DNA of 64,000 nucleotides from Seonamhaeicola sediminis (GTDB lineage Bacteria > Bacteroidota > Bacteroidia > Flavobacteriales > Flavobacteriaceae): contig NZ_SMZJ02000004.1 in assembly GCF_004358095.2 (NCBI RefSeq), positions 570,030 to 634,029 of the forward strand, given 5' to 3'. A program made the position numbers and the translations under genes. This document shows positions 16,609 to 23,939 of the stretch, piece after piece (the first letter of the stretch is position 1; every line of letters begins with the position of its first letter). The notes under the pieces were generated by a model. It was not told the DNA's origin. It saw only the letters and a program-made list of their open reading frames with translations, and searched no databases.

Positions 16609-17235
16609 TCACCATTGGCCAATAATTCTTATTTCACCTGATTTTTGTAAAACTTTTCCATCTGTTTCAAGCTTTTTCAAAACTCTCGAAATCACTTCAC
16701 GAGCAGTTCCTAATTCATTTGCTATTTGGGTATGACTCATTTTAATTGAATTACTAAGACTTAATTCTGTTTTCTTTTTCAAATGGTCATAAAGTCTTTT
16801 ATCCATTTTGTCTAATAACAAGCTACCTATTGTATCTAGAAGCTCTGAATATCTTAGATTAAACTGATTATAGAAAAGTTCGTTGAACTCTGGGTATTCT
16901 TTTAGCCAATTTGGTAATAGATTAACAGGCAATAAAAGAACAATTGAATCTTCTTCCGTTTTTGCAAATACTTTACTTGGTGTGTTTTTTAAAGCGGCAT
17001 AAAAAGTCATTACGCAACTTTGAGCTGATTCTATATAGTATAGCAACAATTCTTTCTCATCAAATCTAGAATATACCTTTATTAGGCCATTAATAACAAT
17101 GGGTAACACTTTAACATACTGTTGTTCCCTTAAAATTTCAGTTCCTTTTGGGAATTCCTTAATACTAGATTTTTGCAGTATTTTTTCAACTAAATCAGGT
17201 TTTAAAAAAGACAATATTCTTTTGTCAAACTCCAT
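16609..17235 (-). CDS. Crp/Fnr-family transcriptional regulator
   Basis: A 208-residue regulator with an N-terminal cyclic-nucleotide-binding-type fold (EILREQQYVKVLPIVINGLIKVYSR) and a C-terminal winged helix (MSHTQIANELGTAREVISRVLKKLE). No Fnr-type cysteine cluster is present. The family often responds to redox or nitric oxide in Bacteroidota; the ligand here is unknown. The ATG before EFDKRILSF is preferred over an ATG nine codons upstream that would add only a basic tail. The neighbouring YgaP-like gene may be its target. Confidence 0.88.
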   Translation of the reverse strand: MEFDKRILSFLKPDLVEKILQKSSIKEFPKGTEILREQQYVKVLPIVINGLIKVYSRFDEKELLLYYIESAQSCVMTFYAALKNTPSKVFAKTEEDSIVLLLPVNLLPNWLKEYPEFNELFYNQFNLRYSELLDTIGSLLLDKMDKRLYDHLKKKTELSLSNSIKMSHTQIANELGTAREVISRVLKKLETDGKVLQKSGEIRIIGQW

Positions 17236-17264
17236 TTTAGGTTTTTTTGCTAGGTTACACACAA

Positions 17265-17476
17265 CTAGATTATAAATTCCGTTTTAATGATGATTACAAT
17301 CAGATAAGCGAAGTTAGGTTTTAAACGCTTAAAAGACAATATGTATAACTTCTTTTGAGAGAAAAGTTGCAAACAATAAAAAGTTAATTATTCTAAAAAC
17401 TTATTTTGTAACTCAGGAGTAGGTATCATATAAGCTCCTTCTTAGCACCGTATTTTTAATGGTTTCTTGTTATAGT
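17265..17476. repeat. Cassette repeat copy C (about 210 bp), with the best-preserved DCC remnant
   Basis: This repeat lies in the 290-bp gap upstream of the Crp-like gene. On the minus strand it reads ATGATACCTACTCCTGAG and then TTACAAAATAAGTTTTTAGAATAA, that is MIPTPELQNKFLE and a stop. The intact gene at 19618 ends MIPTPELRSKFLD. Just before it, the counterpart of KYGAKKE is shifted out of frame. The left part shares CTAGATTATAAATTCC and GATAAGCGAAGTTAGG with copy A. Confidence 0.75.
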
Positions 17477-17498
17477 TTTGATTTAAAAAACTTAAGCT

Positions 17499-17521
17499 AA
17501 AGCCTCAATAACTGAGGCTTT
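17499..17521 (-). terminator. Terminator of the DUF4139 gene
   Basis: A perfect 9-bp stem AAAGCCTCA / TGAGGCTTT with a five-base loop lies just after the DUF4139 stop on the minus strand and is followed by a T-rich run. Confidence 0.7.
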
Positions 17522-17525
17522 GGTG

Positions 17526-19496
17526 TTATAAATTTACGCGTTTATATTTTGGATATTTTACAGAATATGAAAGTTTGAGATTTTCAGAGGTATGTGATAG
17601 TAGTTTTAGATTCCATTTTAAAAGGCCTTTTTTAGAGTCATATTCAGAAGTTCCAGAATCTATATCATCAATTTTAATGTCTTTATTTTGGCTTACTGGA
17701 ATTCTATCCATGAGTATTAAACTTATTGTTGAAGCCTTGTTGTTTTTTACTTCAATTTCAAAAGCTTTGCTTAAGGTTTTATTACTACCAAGTAAGGCAG
17801 CCTTTTTAAAGTTATTTAAAGTGTTTCGTTTTACAACCACATTAGGATCAATACCTAATGATACCGTTAAGCTATCTGTAGTTGCTTGCGGATTGATATT
17901 GGTTTTTCCAGAGTAGCTTCCTTCAAAATAAACATTAGCTTCTCCTGGTAATAAATTATACTGTTCCCAATCGCCTATTTTGGCAGTCAAAAAAACATTT
18001 TCATTAACTACAGGAGCAGCATAATATGAATATTGCGCAGCAACTTGAAAGTTGTCTATATTGATTACTGTTAAATCACCATCAGAAGGAATAGAGTAAG
18101 TCTTTTTTATTTCAAACCGTCTGTTTGTAATGCCTTCTTCAATAATATCTCCGTAGTTTGTTTTAACTTCCTTTTTACTTTTATAGTTTGATGAGGAGTA
18201 ACCTCTGCTTGAGATACCACGTATTGCTATTCCTGAAGCTTGACCTTGAAGAGCACTTGATACACCCCCTAAGTTAATAGATGAAACAGCTCCTGTGACA
18301 TCTCTTTCCTTTTTTGTTCCATAGCACATTACAACAACTTCATCAAGCATTTCTAATGTTTCTTTCATACTTAGGTTGATATTAGTTGAATGAATTGGAA
18401 TTGTTTCTGTGTTATATCCTAAAAAGGAAATCTCTAATTCCTTACCATTACTAACATCAATGTTAAAATTTCCATCAAAGTCTGTAACCACACCATTACT
18501 AGTGCCTTTAACCAATACATTAGCTCCAGGTAAAGGAGAACCACTTTCATCTGTAATAATGCCACTTACCGTTTTTACAAACGGATTGTATTTATAATTG
18601 TAGTTTTTAGTAGCGCTAGCAGAATTGTAATTTGAATAACGACTTATAAAATTCAAATACTTGGGTTTTAGGTCTGGTTTTATGTTATTTGTGTTGGGGT
18701 CTCCAGTGGAAAGTATCAATTTTACGTTTTCCCAGTTGCTTCCTGTTTTTTGATAGATGTGCGCTTTGTAGTTTAGTTGTAAAGGTGAGTTGATTTTATC
18801 AGCTTTTAAATCGTAAACCGGAAACCAACCAGTATCAGTAACATTATACTTAATGATAAGATTTAATTGCTGCGTAATTTCAGAATTTAATTTTACCGTT
18901 ATTTCACCCGTTTCAATTTTTTCTTCAACATTTAATTCTACAAGCTGCTGATTAATTTCTTTTATTTGATTATCAAGATGACGCTTCTTTTTTAATGATT
19001 TGTATATCAGTCCCCTTATTTCTGTAACTCGCTTTCTGTAATAGTTGGTAAATTGTTGAAGTTTATCAAGATTCACTACTTGATTTTCGTTCCCTAACTG
19101 TCTGTTATTTTGGATGATTTCTAATTCTTCTTCGTATCCAGCTATTAAATTGTCTTCAAGCTGAATAGCATAATTTAATTCATCTATCTTATCTCGAAAT
19201 TCTGTAATGTTTTCTGCTCTATCTTGTTTGTTAATGTGGTTTATACCATAGTTGATTGATAAAATAGAAGCTTGATTTAATCCTGAAATCTGAATGCTAT
19301 TTTCTTGTATTTTAGGAGAGAGCTTTTTAAAAATAAACTCCCCAGTTCCAGAATTTAAAGTAATTTTTGCGGTTCGGGTAATTTGAGCGCCATTTACATA
19401 AATAGTAACTTCTTTTATTGTAGATGGTGTTTGATTTGTGGTATTCGCAAAAGAGAAATAGCTATTAAATACCAGTAATAATACTAATTTTTTCAT
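17526..19496 (-). CDS. DUF4139/MuiA-like protein with inserted carboxypeptidase-like and SusC plug-start segment
   Basis: A secreted protein of 656 residues with a signal peptide (MKKLVLLLVFNSYFSFA). Residues about 27-95 look like DUF4140, 95-190 are coiled coil, and DUF4139 starts about residue 200 (TGWFPVYDLKA) and resumes after residue 440 to the end. Between residues about 307 and 432 lies a complete carboxypeptidase-D regulatory-like repeat (VSGIITDESGSPLPGANVLV), then LDEVVVMCYGTKKERDVTGAVSS and a fragment of TonB plug. Those are the opening modules of SusC-type receptors. No beta-barrel follows. Function unknown; envelope location is likely. Confidence 0.8.
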   Translation of the reverse strand: MKKLVLLLVFNSYFSFANTTNQTPSTIKEVTIYVNGAQITRTAKITLNSGTGEFIFKKLSPKIQENSIQISGLNQASILSINYGINHINKQDRAENITEFRDKIDELNYAIQLEDNLIAGYEEELEIIQNNRQLGNENQVVNLDKLQQFTNYYRKRVTEIRGLIYKSLKKKRHLDNQIKEINQQLVELNVEEKIETGEITVKLNSEITQQLNLIIKYNVTDTGWFPVYDLKADKINSPLQLNYKAHIYQKTGSNWENVKLILSTGDPNTNNIKPDLKPKYLNFISRYSNYNSASATKNYNYKYNPFVKTVSGIITDESGSPLPGANVLVKGTSNGVVTDFDGNFNIDVSNGKELEISFLGYNTETIPIHSTNINLSMKETLEMLDEVVVMCYGTKKERDVTGAVSSINLGGVSSALQGQASGIAIRGISSRGYSSSNYKSKKEVKTNYGDIIEEGITNRRFEIKKTYSIPSDGDLTVINIDNFQVAAQYSYYAAPVVNENVFLTAKIGDWEQYNLLPGEANVYFEGSYSGKTNINPQATTDSLTVSLGIDPNVVVKRNTLNNFKKAALLGSNKTLSKAFEIEVKNNKASTISLILMDRIPVSQNKDIKIDDIDSGTSEYDSKKGLLKWNLKLLSHTSENLKLSYSVKYPKYKRVNL

Positions 19497-19617
19497 GATG
19501 ACAGACCTTTAGTTTGAAGTAAAACTACGATCATACTATTGCAATTAATATATAAAATGAGTAAATGGTATTTGTTACAAAGTGAATACCGCTTTTAAAT
19601 TAGTTTTTAGAAAAAAA

Positions 19618-20037
19618 TCAATCTAAAAACTTACTTCTTAATTCAGGAGTAGGTATCATACAAGCCTCTTTTTTACCATACCATTTATAGCGGTTTTTGG
19701 CAATGAAGTCATACACCCAATTACGCAGAAAGGTTGGGATGATGAAAAAGATAACAGCAAGGTTTCTTGGAAACCCTAGGTATTTGGCAATTTTTAAAGC
19801 GGCTGTAGATTTGTAAGTGATACCTTGTTCTGGGGTATATAGCAGAATGGAATCTATTCTGTTGGTATCAATGGTGTAATGTTTTATGATGCTTTGTCCA
19901 ACTTGGCTTTGCAGTGGTGTAAATAAAAAAACATTGTTTTTATCGTGTTTAATAACATATTGCACAGAACTGTTGCAAAGGTTGCAAACACCGTCAAACA
20001 GGATAAGTTTTTTATTATTTGGGACCTCTAGTTTCAT
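19618..20037 (-). CDS. DCC-family thiol-disulfide oxidoreductase-like protein (DUF393)
   Basis: A 139-residue protein with the family signature FDGVCNLCNSSVQ: the thioredoxin-like CxxC is Cys18-Cys21, preceded by the DG of the family. It continues with FTPLQSQ and SALKIAKYLGFPRN. The biological substrate of this family is unknown. It lies 17 bp behind the TPR/LuxR regulator on the same strand, suggesting co-transcription. Its C-terminal codons (MIPTPELRSKFLD) are the parent form of the remnants inside the three repeats at 13534, 15219 and 17265. Confidence 0.88.
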   Translation of the reverse strand: MKLEVPNNKKLILFDGVCNLCNSSVQYVIKHDKNNVFLFTPLQSQVGQSIIKHYTIDTNRIDSILLYTPEQGITYKSTAALKIAKYLGFPRNLAVIFFIIPTFLRNWVYDFIAKNRYKWYGKKEACMIPTPELRSKFLD

Positions 20038-20054
20038 AAAGTAAATATATAGCT

Positions 20055-21950
20055 TTAAAGACTATTTAAAAAAGCGTTTAAATCGGTTTCTTTATCCAGA
20101 TTTAGTTTCTTTTTAAGGCGATATTTACTTTTCAAAACACTTTCAGGTAGCACATTTAACATAGATGCTATTTCTTTTGTAGATAGATTCATGCGTAAAA
20201 ATGAAGCCAATCGTATTTCTTTTTCGGTAATATCAGCATAAACTGTTTTAAGTTTGTTGTCAAAGTTATTGTGTACTTCAGAAAAATAAGATTTGAAAAC
20301 TTCCCAATCTTTATCCTCGGCACTTTCTTTTTTTAGTAGCATGACCAATCGCCTAAATTCAATTTTAAATAACTCTGGCGACTGTTTAATCTTTTCTAAG
20401 TTTTCTTTTAACTCTTGTATAAACGTATTTTTTTGTACTAAATGCAAGGTCTGACTTGCTAATTCTTTCTTCTTAAAGGCAATTTCCTGTTTGTATATTT
20501 CCTCTTGTTTTTCACGTTCTATTTTGTTTTTCTTAATACGTTGTTTAAAACCAAAAAATAATAATCCGGCAATGACTATAAAAGAAATCATGCCTGTACC
20601 ATAAAGGGTTTTAGTGAGCTTATCGTTTTTAGCTTGAATATTTAAGGTTTTAATTTCTTCATTTTGTAAAGCTATTTGAGCTTCTTTTTTTTCGGTTTCG
20701 TAGATGGTTTTTAATTCTTCTATTTGCTGTATTTTTTTTATTGAAAGAATGCTGTCATTGATTCTTTGCGATGCTTTTAAAAATTTAATTGATTCTTTAT
20801 TTCTATTAAGTGATTCTAAAATGGTAGATTTAAAATCATATAGATCACTTAAGCTTAAAATAGCTCCTGATTTTTTTGTAATTGAAATGGCATAATCAAT
20901 TTTACTGAGCGCTTTATGAAAGTCATTTTCATAATAGTCAATTTTAGAAAGAGCTTCATAAGCTTGAATTATTGCTATATTCATGTTTTCTTTTTCTGAT
21001 ATTGTTCTAGATTTTTTTAATACTTTTCTAGCCAAAGTATAATTCTGTCTTATCATATAAATATGACCCAAATCATGTAAAGCACTAGCTAAAGTTGAAT
21101 TAATATTGTGTTCTTTTGATAAGTCAATTGCCTTTAATAGATAGTTTTCAGCATTTTTTAATTCACCTAATTCCTTATACACACGTCCGATATCACCAGT
21201 AGTATTTATTACATATATAATATCATTAAATGAATTATAAATTTTTAAAGCCTTTAGATAGTAGTCTAAGGAGGATTTTAAATGTTCTAATTGCCTTTCT
21301 ATATGACCAATCTGTCTTAAAGCATCCCCCAATCTTGGACCATCGTTAATTTTTTCGAATAGATCCTTAGCTTTTAATGAATTTGTTAAAGCTAAATTCA
21401 AATCTCCTTTTTCCAAATAGCATGACCCAATTGCTAAATAAGAGCCTCCATTAAATTGTTTTTTATAATATGGTTCCTTAATATGTTTATTTATCTCATC
21501 TAAGCTTTCATTAAAAATTTTTAGAGCTTTATGATATTCTCCTTCTGTTTTATATATTTCAGCTAGAGTGTAGTTTACGAAAATCAAACCTCTTGTTTTC
21601 TTATTTTTTAAAAAGGATTGTTTTGCAATCTTGTAGTAGTATTTGGCGCTATCATTTTTTGTTTTATTATAAAAGTAATCACCTAAATGTAAATTGCCTA
21701 GGCCGTATGCTAATTCTAAACCATTTTTTTTATAAATATTCAGTTCTTGCATTGCATAATTTCTGGCTTCTTCTGGATTTGAAAACATAAGGTTTTCATG
21801 AAGCATTGTCAAAATTACAACCTTAATGGAATCATCTTCCTTTCTGTTTTTTAGTTCATTTTTTAAACTGTCAATATATTTTTGATTTTGAGTAATTGCT
21901 GAATTACAAATAAAAATTACCAGCAAAAAGAATAAAAAATTACGTTTCAT
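20055..21950 (-). CDS. TPR-repeat membrane regulator with C-terminal LuxR-like helix-turn-helix
   Basis: A 631-residue protein: signal peptide (MKRNFLFFLLVIFICNSAIT), tetratricopeptide repeats from about residue 60 to 400 in the periplasm, and a membrane helix (TLYGTGMISFIVIAGLLFFG). A cytoplasmic coiled coil follows, then a C-terminal HTH (ITEKEIRLASFLRMNLSTKE, ASMLNVLPESVLKSKYRLKK). This one-component architecture is common in Bacteroidota; the signal and target genes are not known. It is divergent from the cytolysin-like gene across 307 bp that contain four copies of TGTCCAT, so it may control that gene. Confidence 0.85.
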   Translation of the reverse strand: MKRNFLFFLLVIFICNSAITQNQKYIDSLKNELKNRKEDDSIKVVILTMLHENLMFSNPEEARNYAMQELNIYKKNGLELAYGLGNLHLGDYFYNKTKNDSAKYYYKIAKQSFLKNKKTRGLIFVNYTLAEIYKTEGEYHKALKIFNESLDEINKHIKEPYYKKQFNGGSYLAIGSCYLEKGDLNLALTNSLKAKDLFEKINDGPRLGDALRQIGHIERQLEHLKSSLDYYLKALKIYNSFNDIIYVINTTGDIGRVYKELGELKNAENYLLKAIDLSKEHNINSTLASALHDLGHIYMIRQNYTLARKVLKKSRTISEKENMNIAIIQAYEALSKIDYYENDFHKALSKIDYAISITKKSGAILSLSDLYDFKSTILESLNRNKESIKFLKASQRINDSILSIKKIQQIEELKTIYETEKKEAQIALQNEEIKTLNIQAKNDKLTKTLYGTGMISFIVIAGLLFFGFKQRIKKNKIEREKQEEIYKQEIAFKKKELASQTLHLVQKNTFIQELKENLEKIKQSPELFKIEFRRLVMLLKKESAEDKDWEVFKSYFSEVHNNFDNKLKTVYADITEKEIRLASFLRMNLSTKEIASMLNVLPESVLKSKYRLKKKLNLDKETDLNAFLNSL

Positions 21951-22027
21951 GTGTTGGTGTTTTGTTCATCTAAGATAGATATAATATTCTTTCTAAATTC
22001 AAGAAGGTCTAGTTGGTAAAAATTACT

Positions 22028-22188
22028 TGTCCATAAAAAATCTATTGATTTCAAAATTGTATTCAAACAAAAAATTATTTAAAACATTGTTAATCAATTG
22101 TTTAAATAGTGTATTGAGTTTTTATGATTTGTTCATGTCCATAGGGTGTTTGTGTGTTTTTATTAAAAGATGTCCATACTTTGTCCAT
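22028..22188 (+). promoter_or_regulatory. Four TGTCCAT repeats between the regulator and the cytolysin-like gene
   Basis: Exact TGTCCAT heptamers occur at 22028-22034, 22136-22142, 22171-22177 and 22182-22188. The last three cluster within 53 bp, shortly before a TAGTTTTG (-7-like) box at 22221-22228 and the cytolysin-like ATG at 22258. The 307-bp gap holds no gene. Binding by the divergent TPR/LuxR regulator is a hypothesis. Confidence 0.4.
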
Positions 22189-22257
22189 GCCAAAAATTAG
22201 ATTTTAGTTTCATTGGTATCTAGTTTTGACTTGTTGAATCACAAAAAATTAGAAATT

Positions 22258-23856
22258 ATGAAAACACAGCTATTAACATTGAAACCAATAATATATTTAT
22301 TGGTATTTGCAACTATTTTACTTTTATGTAACGGATGTAGTACCGAAAGTGTAAAAGAAGATGGTAACCAGCAAGTTTCTGGAGAAACTTTAAACGAAGT
22401 TAACGCATATTTGGCAAGCTTAAGCAATTTTGAGCAACCAGATGTATCAGAAGAAGAATTTATTGAAGAGGTAACAAAAGAACGTGAAGGTCAAAAAAAC
22501 GAGTGTGTTGTAAACAAATATAAAATGGCACCGGGCTTTAGCGAAATGATACTTTTAGATCCCACTAGCGATGTTATTTATCCTGGCGCTATGCTTAAAG
22601 GTGAATCTATTCCAACAGGAGAGTATATTGGTATTACAGGTAATAGAGCTCCCATTACTTTGTCAGTTTCTTTAGAAAACTTAAATGGAAAACCTTCAGC
22701 ATATATTGAAAACCCTAATGTGAATACCGTAAGAACAGGTGTAAAAGATATGCTACAACAAGGCATTACAGGGTCTGCTTCAGCTAAGGTTAATTTTACT
22801 ACAGAAGAAGTATATTCCGAAGAACATCTAAGTATTGCTTTGGGAGCTAGTTACACCAAAGGTAAAAATAGTGTGTCTGGGTCATTTAATTTTAGTAGTT
22901 CTGAAAAGAAATACAAATACGTCATTAAATATTTACAGGTGTATTACACCATTGACTTAACTATTGAAGATAGTGAAAACCCTGGGAAATTATTTGCATC
23001 TACACCTAATTTAGATAGTACAAGCCCAGTGATTGTGTCCTCAGTTAAATATGGGCGTATGTTAATTTATACTGTAGAAACAAACTCAAAATTTACAGAT
23101 ACGCAAGCAGCCTTTAACGCGGCATTTAATGGGGGTAATGCTGGTGTTAACGGCGAGCATCAGAGTTTTTGGAATAGTTCTACAGTAAAAGCATTAGTAG
23201 TTGGTGGCTCGTCTGGAGATGCTGCAAAAGTAGTTTCAGGTCCGCAAGGCGTTTATGAGTATATTACCGAAGGCGGAGAGTATTCTATTGACTCTCCAGG
23301 AGCGCCGCTAGGGTATACTTTGAGATATATAAGAAAAGGATTTCCAGTGGCAAACGTAGTGCTTTCTAGTGAATATAATATTAGAACTTGTTATGAAGCT
23401 TACCACAAATTTGGTATTCAACTTTACGGTTTAAATCTTTATGATAATAAAGAATTTAATGACAACCTTAGTTTACGTGGTAATATGCAAGCGGCTATTT
23501 ATCAAGATGGTGTGAAAAAGGGGTCTGTATCTTATACCCGTACCTCAAATGATTATATTAAACCCAATGAAGGTCAATTTTGGGCCATTCCATCAGGTGA
23601 TGAAATTAGAGAGGTTGAATTGTATATGCCTGACTTAGAAACTGATTACGTGTTTCTTTCGGCTGAATTTACCGAAGATGACTCCATTGGTTCAAATGAC
23701 TACTTAGGGAAAACGGAGCGCACTATCTTTTTAAAAGATGTTCAAAATGGCAAAGATAAGGATGGTGATGGTGATGACGATTATATTAGATTACTTTTAA
23801 CCGAAGACCCTGATGTTGATATGCGTACCTATTTCTATGTTTGGAGAGTTTATTAA
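22258..23856 (+). CDS. Cholesterol-dependent-cytolysin-like lipoprotein
   Basis: A 532-residue protein with a lipoprotein signal (LLCNGC, Cys27) followed by an acidic linker. The rest follows the thiol-activated cytolysin fold in order: VIYPGAMLKGESIP (cytolysins have VxYPGAxL), the DLTIEDSENPGKLF segment, VSSVKYGRMLIYTVET, TQAAFNAAF, then STVKALVVGG and GAPLGYTLRYIRKG. The cytolysin undecapeptide (ECTGLAWEWWR in classic members) is absent. The C-terminal domain is a different beta-sandwich-like stretch ending TYFYVWRVY. An in-frame TTG 15 codons upstream is rejected because the signal begins at this ATG. Probably a surface-anchored pore former of the CDC-like group; activity is untested. Confidence 0.8.
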   Translation: MKTQLLTLKPIIYLLVFATILLLCNGCSTESVKEDGNQQVSGETLNEVNAYLASLSNFEQPDVSEEEFIEEVTKEREGQKNECVVNKYKMAPGFSEMILLDPTSDVIYPGAMLKGESIPTGEYIGITGNRAPITLSVSLENLNGKPSAYIENPNVNTVRTGVKDMLQQGITGSASAKVNFTTEEVYSEEHLSIALGASYTKGKNSVSGSFNFSSSEKKYKYVIKYLQVYYTIDLTIEDSENPGKLFASTPNLDSTSPVIVSSVKYGRMLIYTVETNSKFTDTQAAFNAAFNGGNAGVNGEHQSFWNSSTVKALVVGGSSGDAAKVVSGPQGVYEYITEGGEYSIDSPGAPLGYTLRYIRKGFPVANVVLSSEYNIRTCYEAYHKFGIQLYGLNLYDNKEFNDNLSLRGNMQAAIYQDGVKKGSVSYTRTSNDYIKPNEGQFWAIPSGDEIREVELYMPDLETDYVFLSAEFTEDDSIGSNDYLGKTERTIFLKDVQNGKDKDGDGDDDYIRLLLTEDPDVDMRTYFYVWRVY

Positions 23857-23884
23857 ATAACAATTAGTTTTGCTATTAATCAAA

Positions 23885-23939
23885 GCAGCTGGCGTCTAAA
23901 GTTGTAGATTCAACAACTTGATGCTGGCTGTTATTTTTT
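23885..23939 (+). terminator. Terminator region between the cytolysin-like gene and mutS2
   Basis: An imperfect stem (CAGCTGGCGTCTAAAGTTGT against AACAACTTGATGCTGGCTG) is followed on the plus strand by TTATTTTTT, which fits termination of the cytolysin-like gene. Confidence 0.5.

Noticed and set aside
13534-17476. Repeats A-C considered as insertion sequences
   Set aside because: No transposase frame, terminal inverted repeats or target duplications were found; they contain decayed DCC-gene ends instead.
22028-22188. TGTCCAT repeats read as a CRISPR-like array
   Set aside because: Heptamers at irregular spacing with no conserved long repeat or spacers; more like protein-binding sites.
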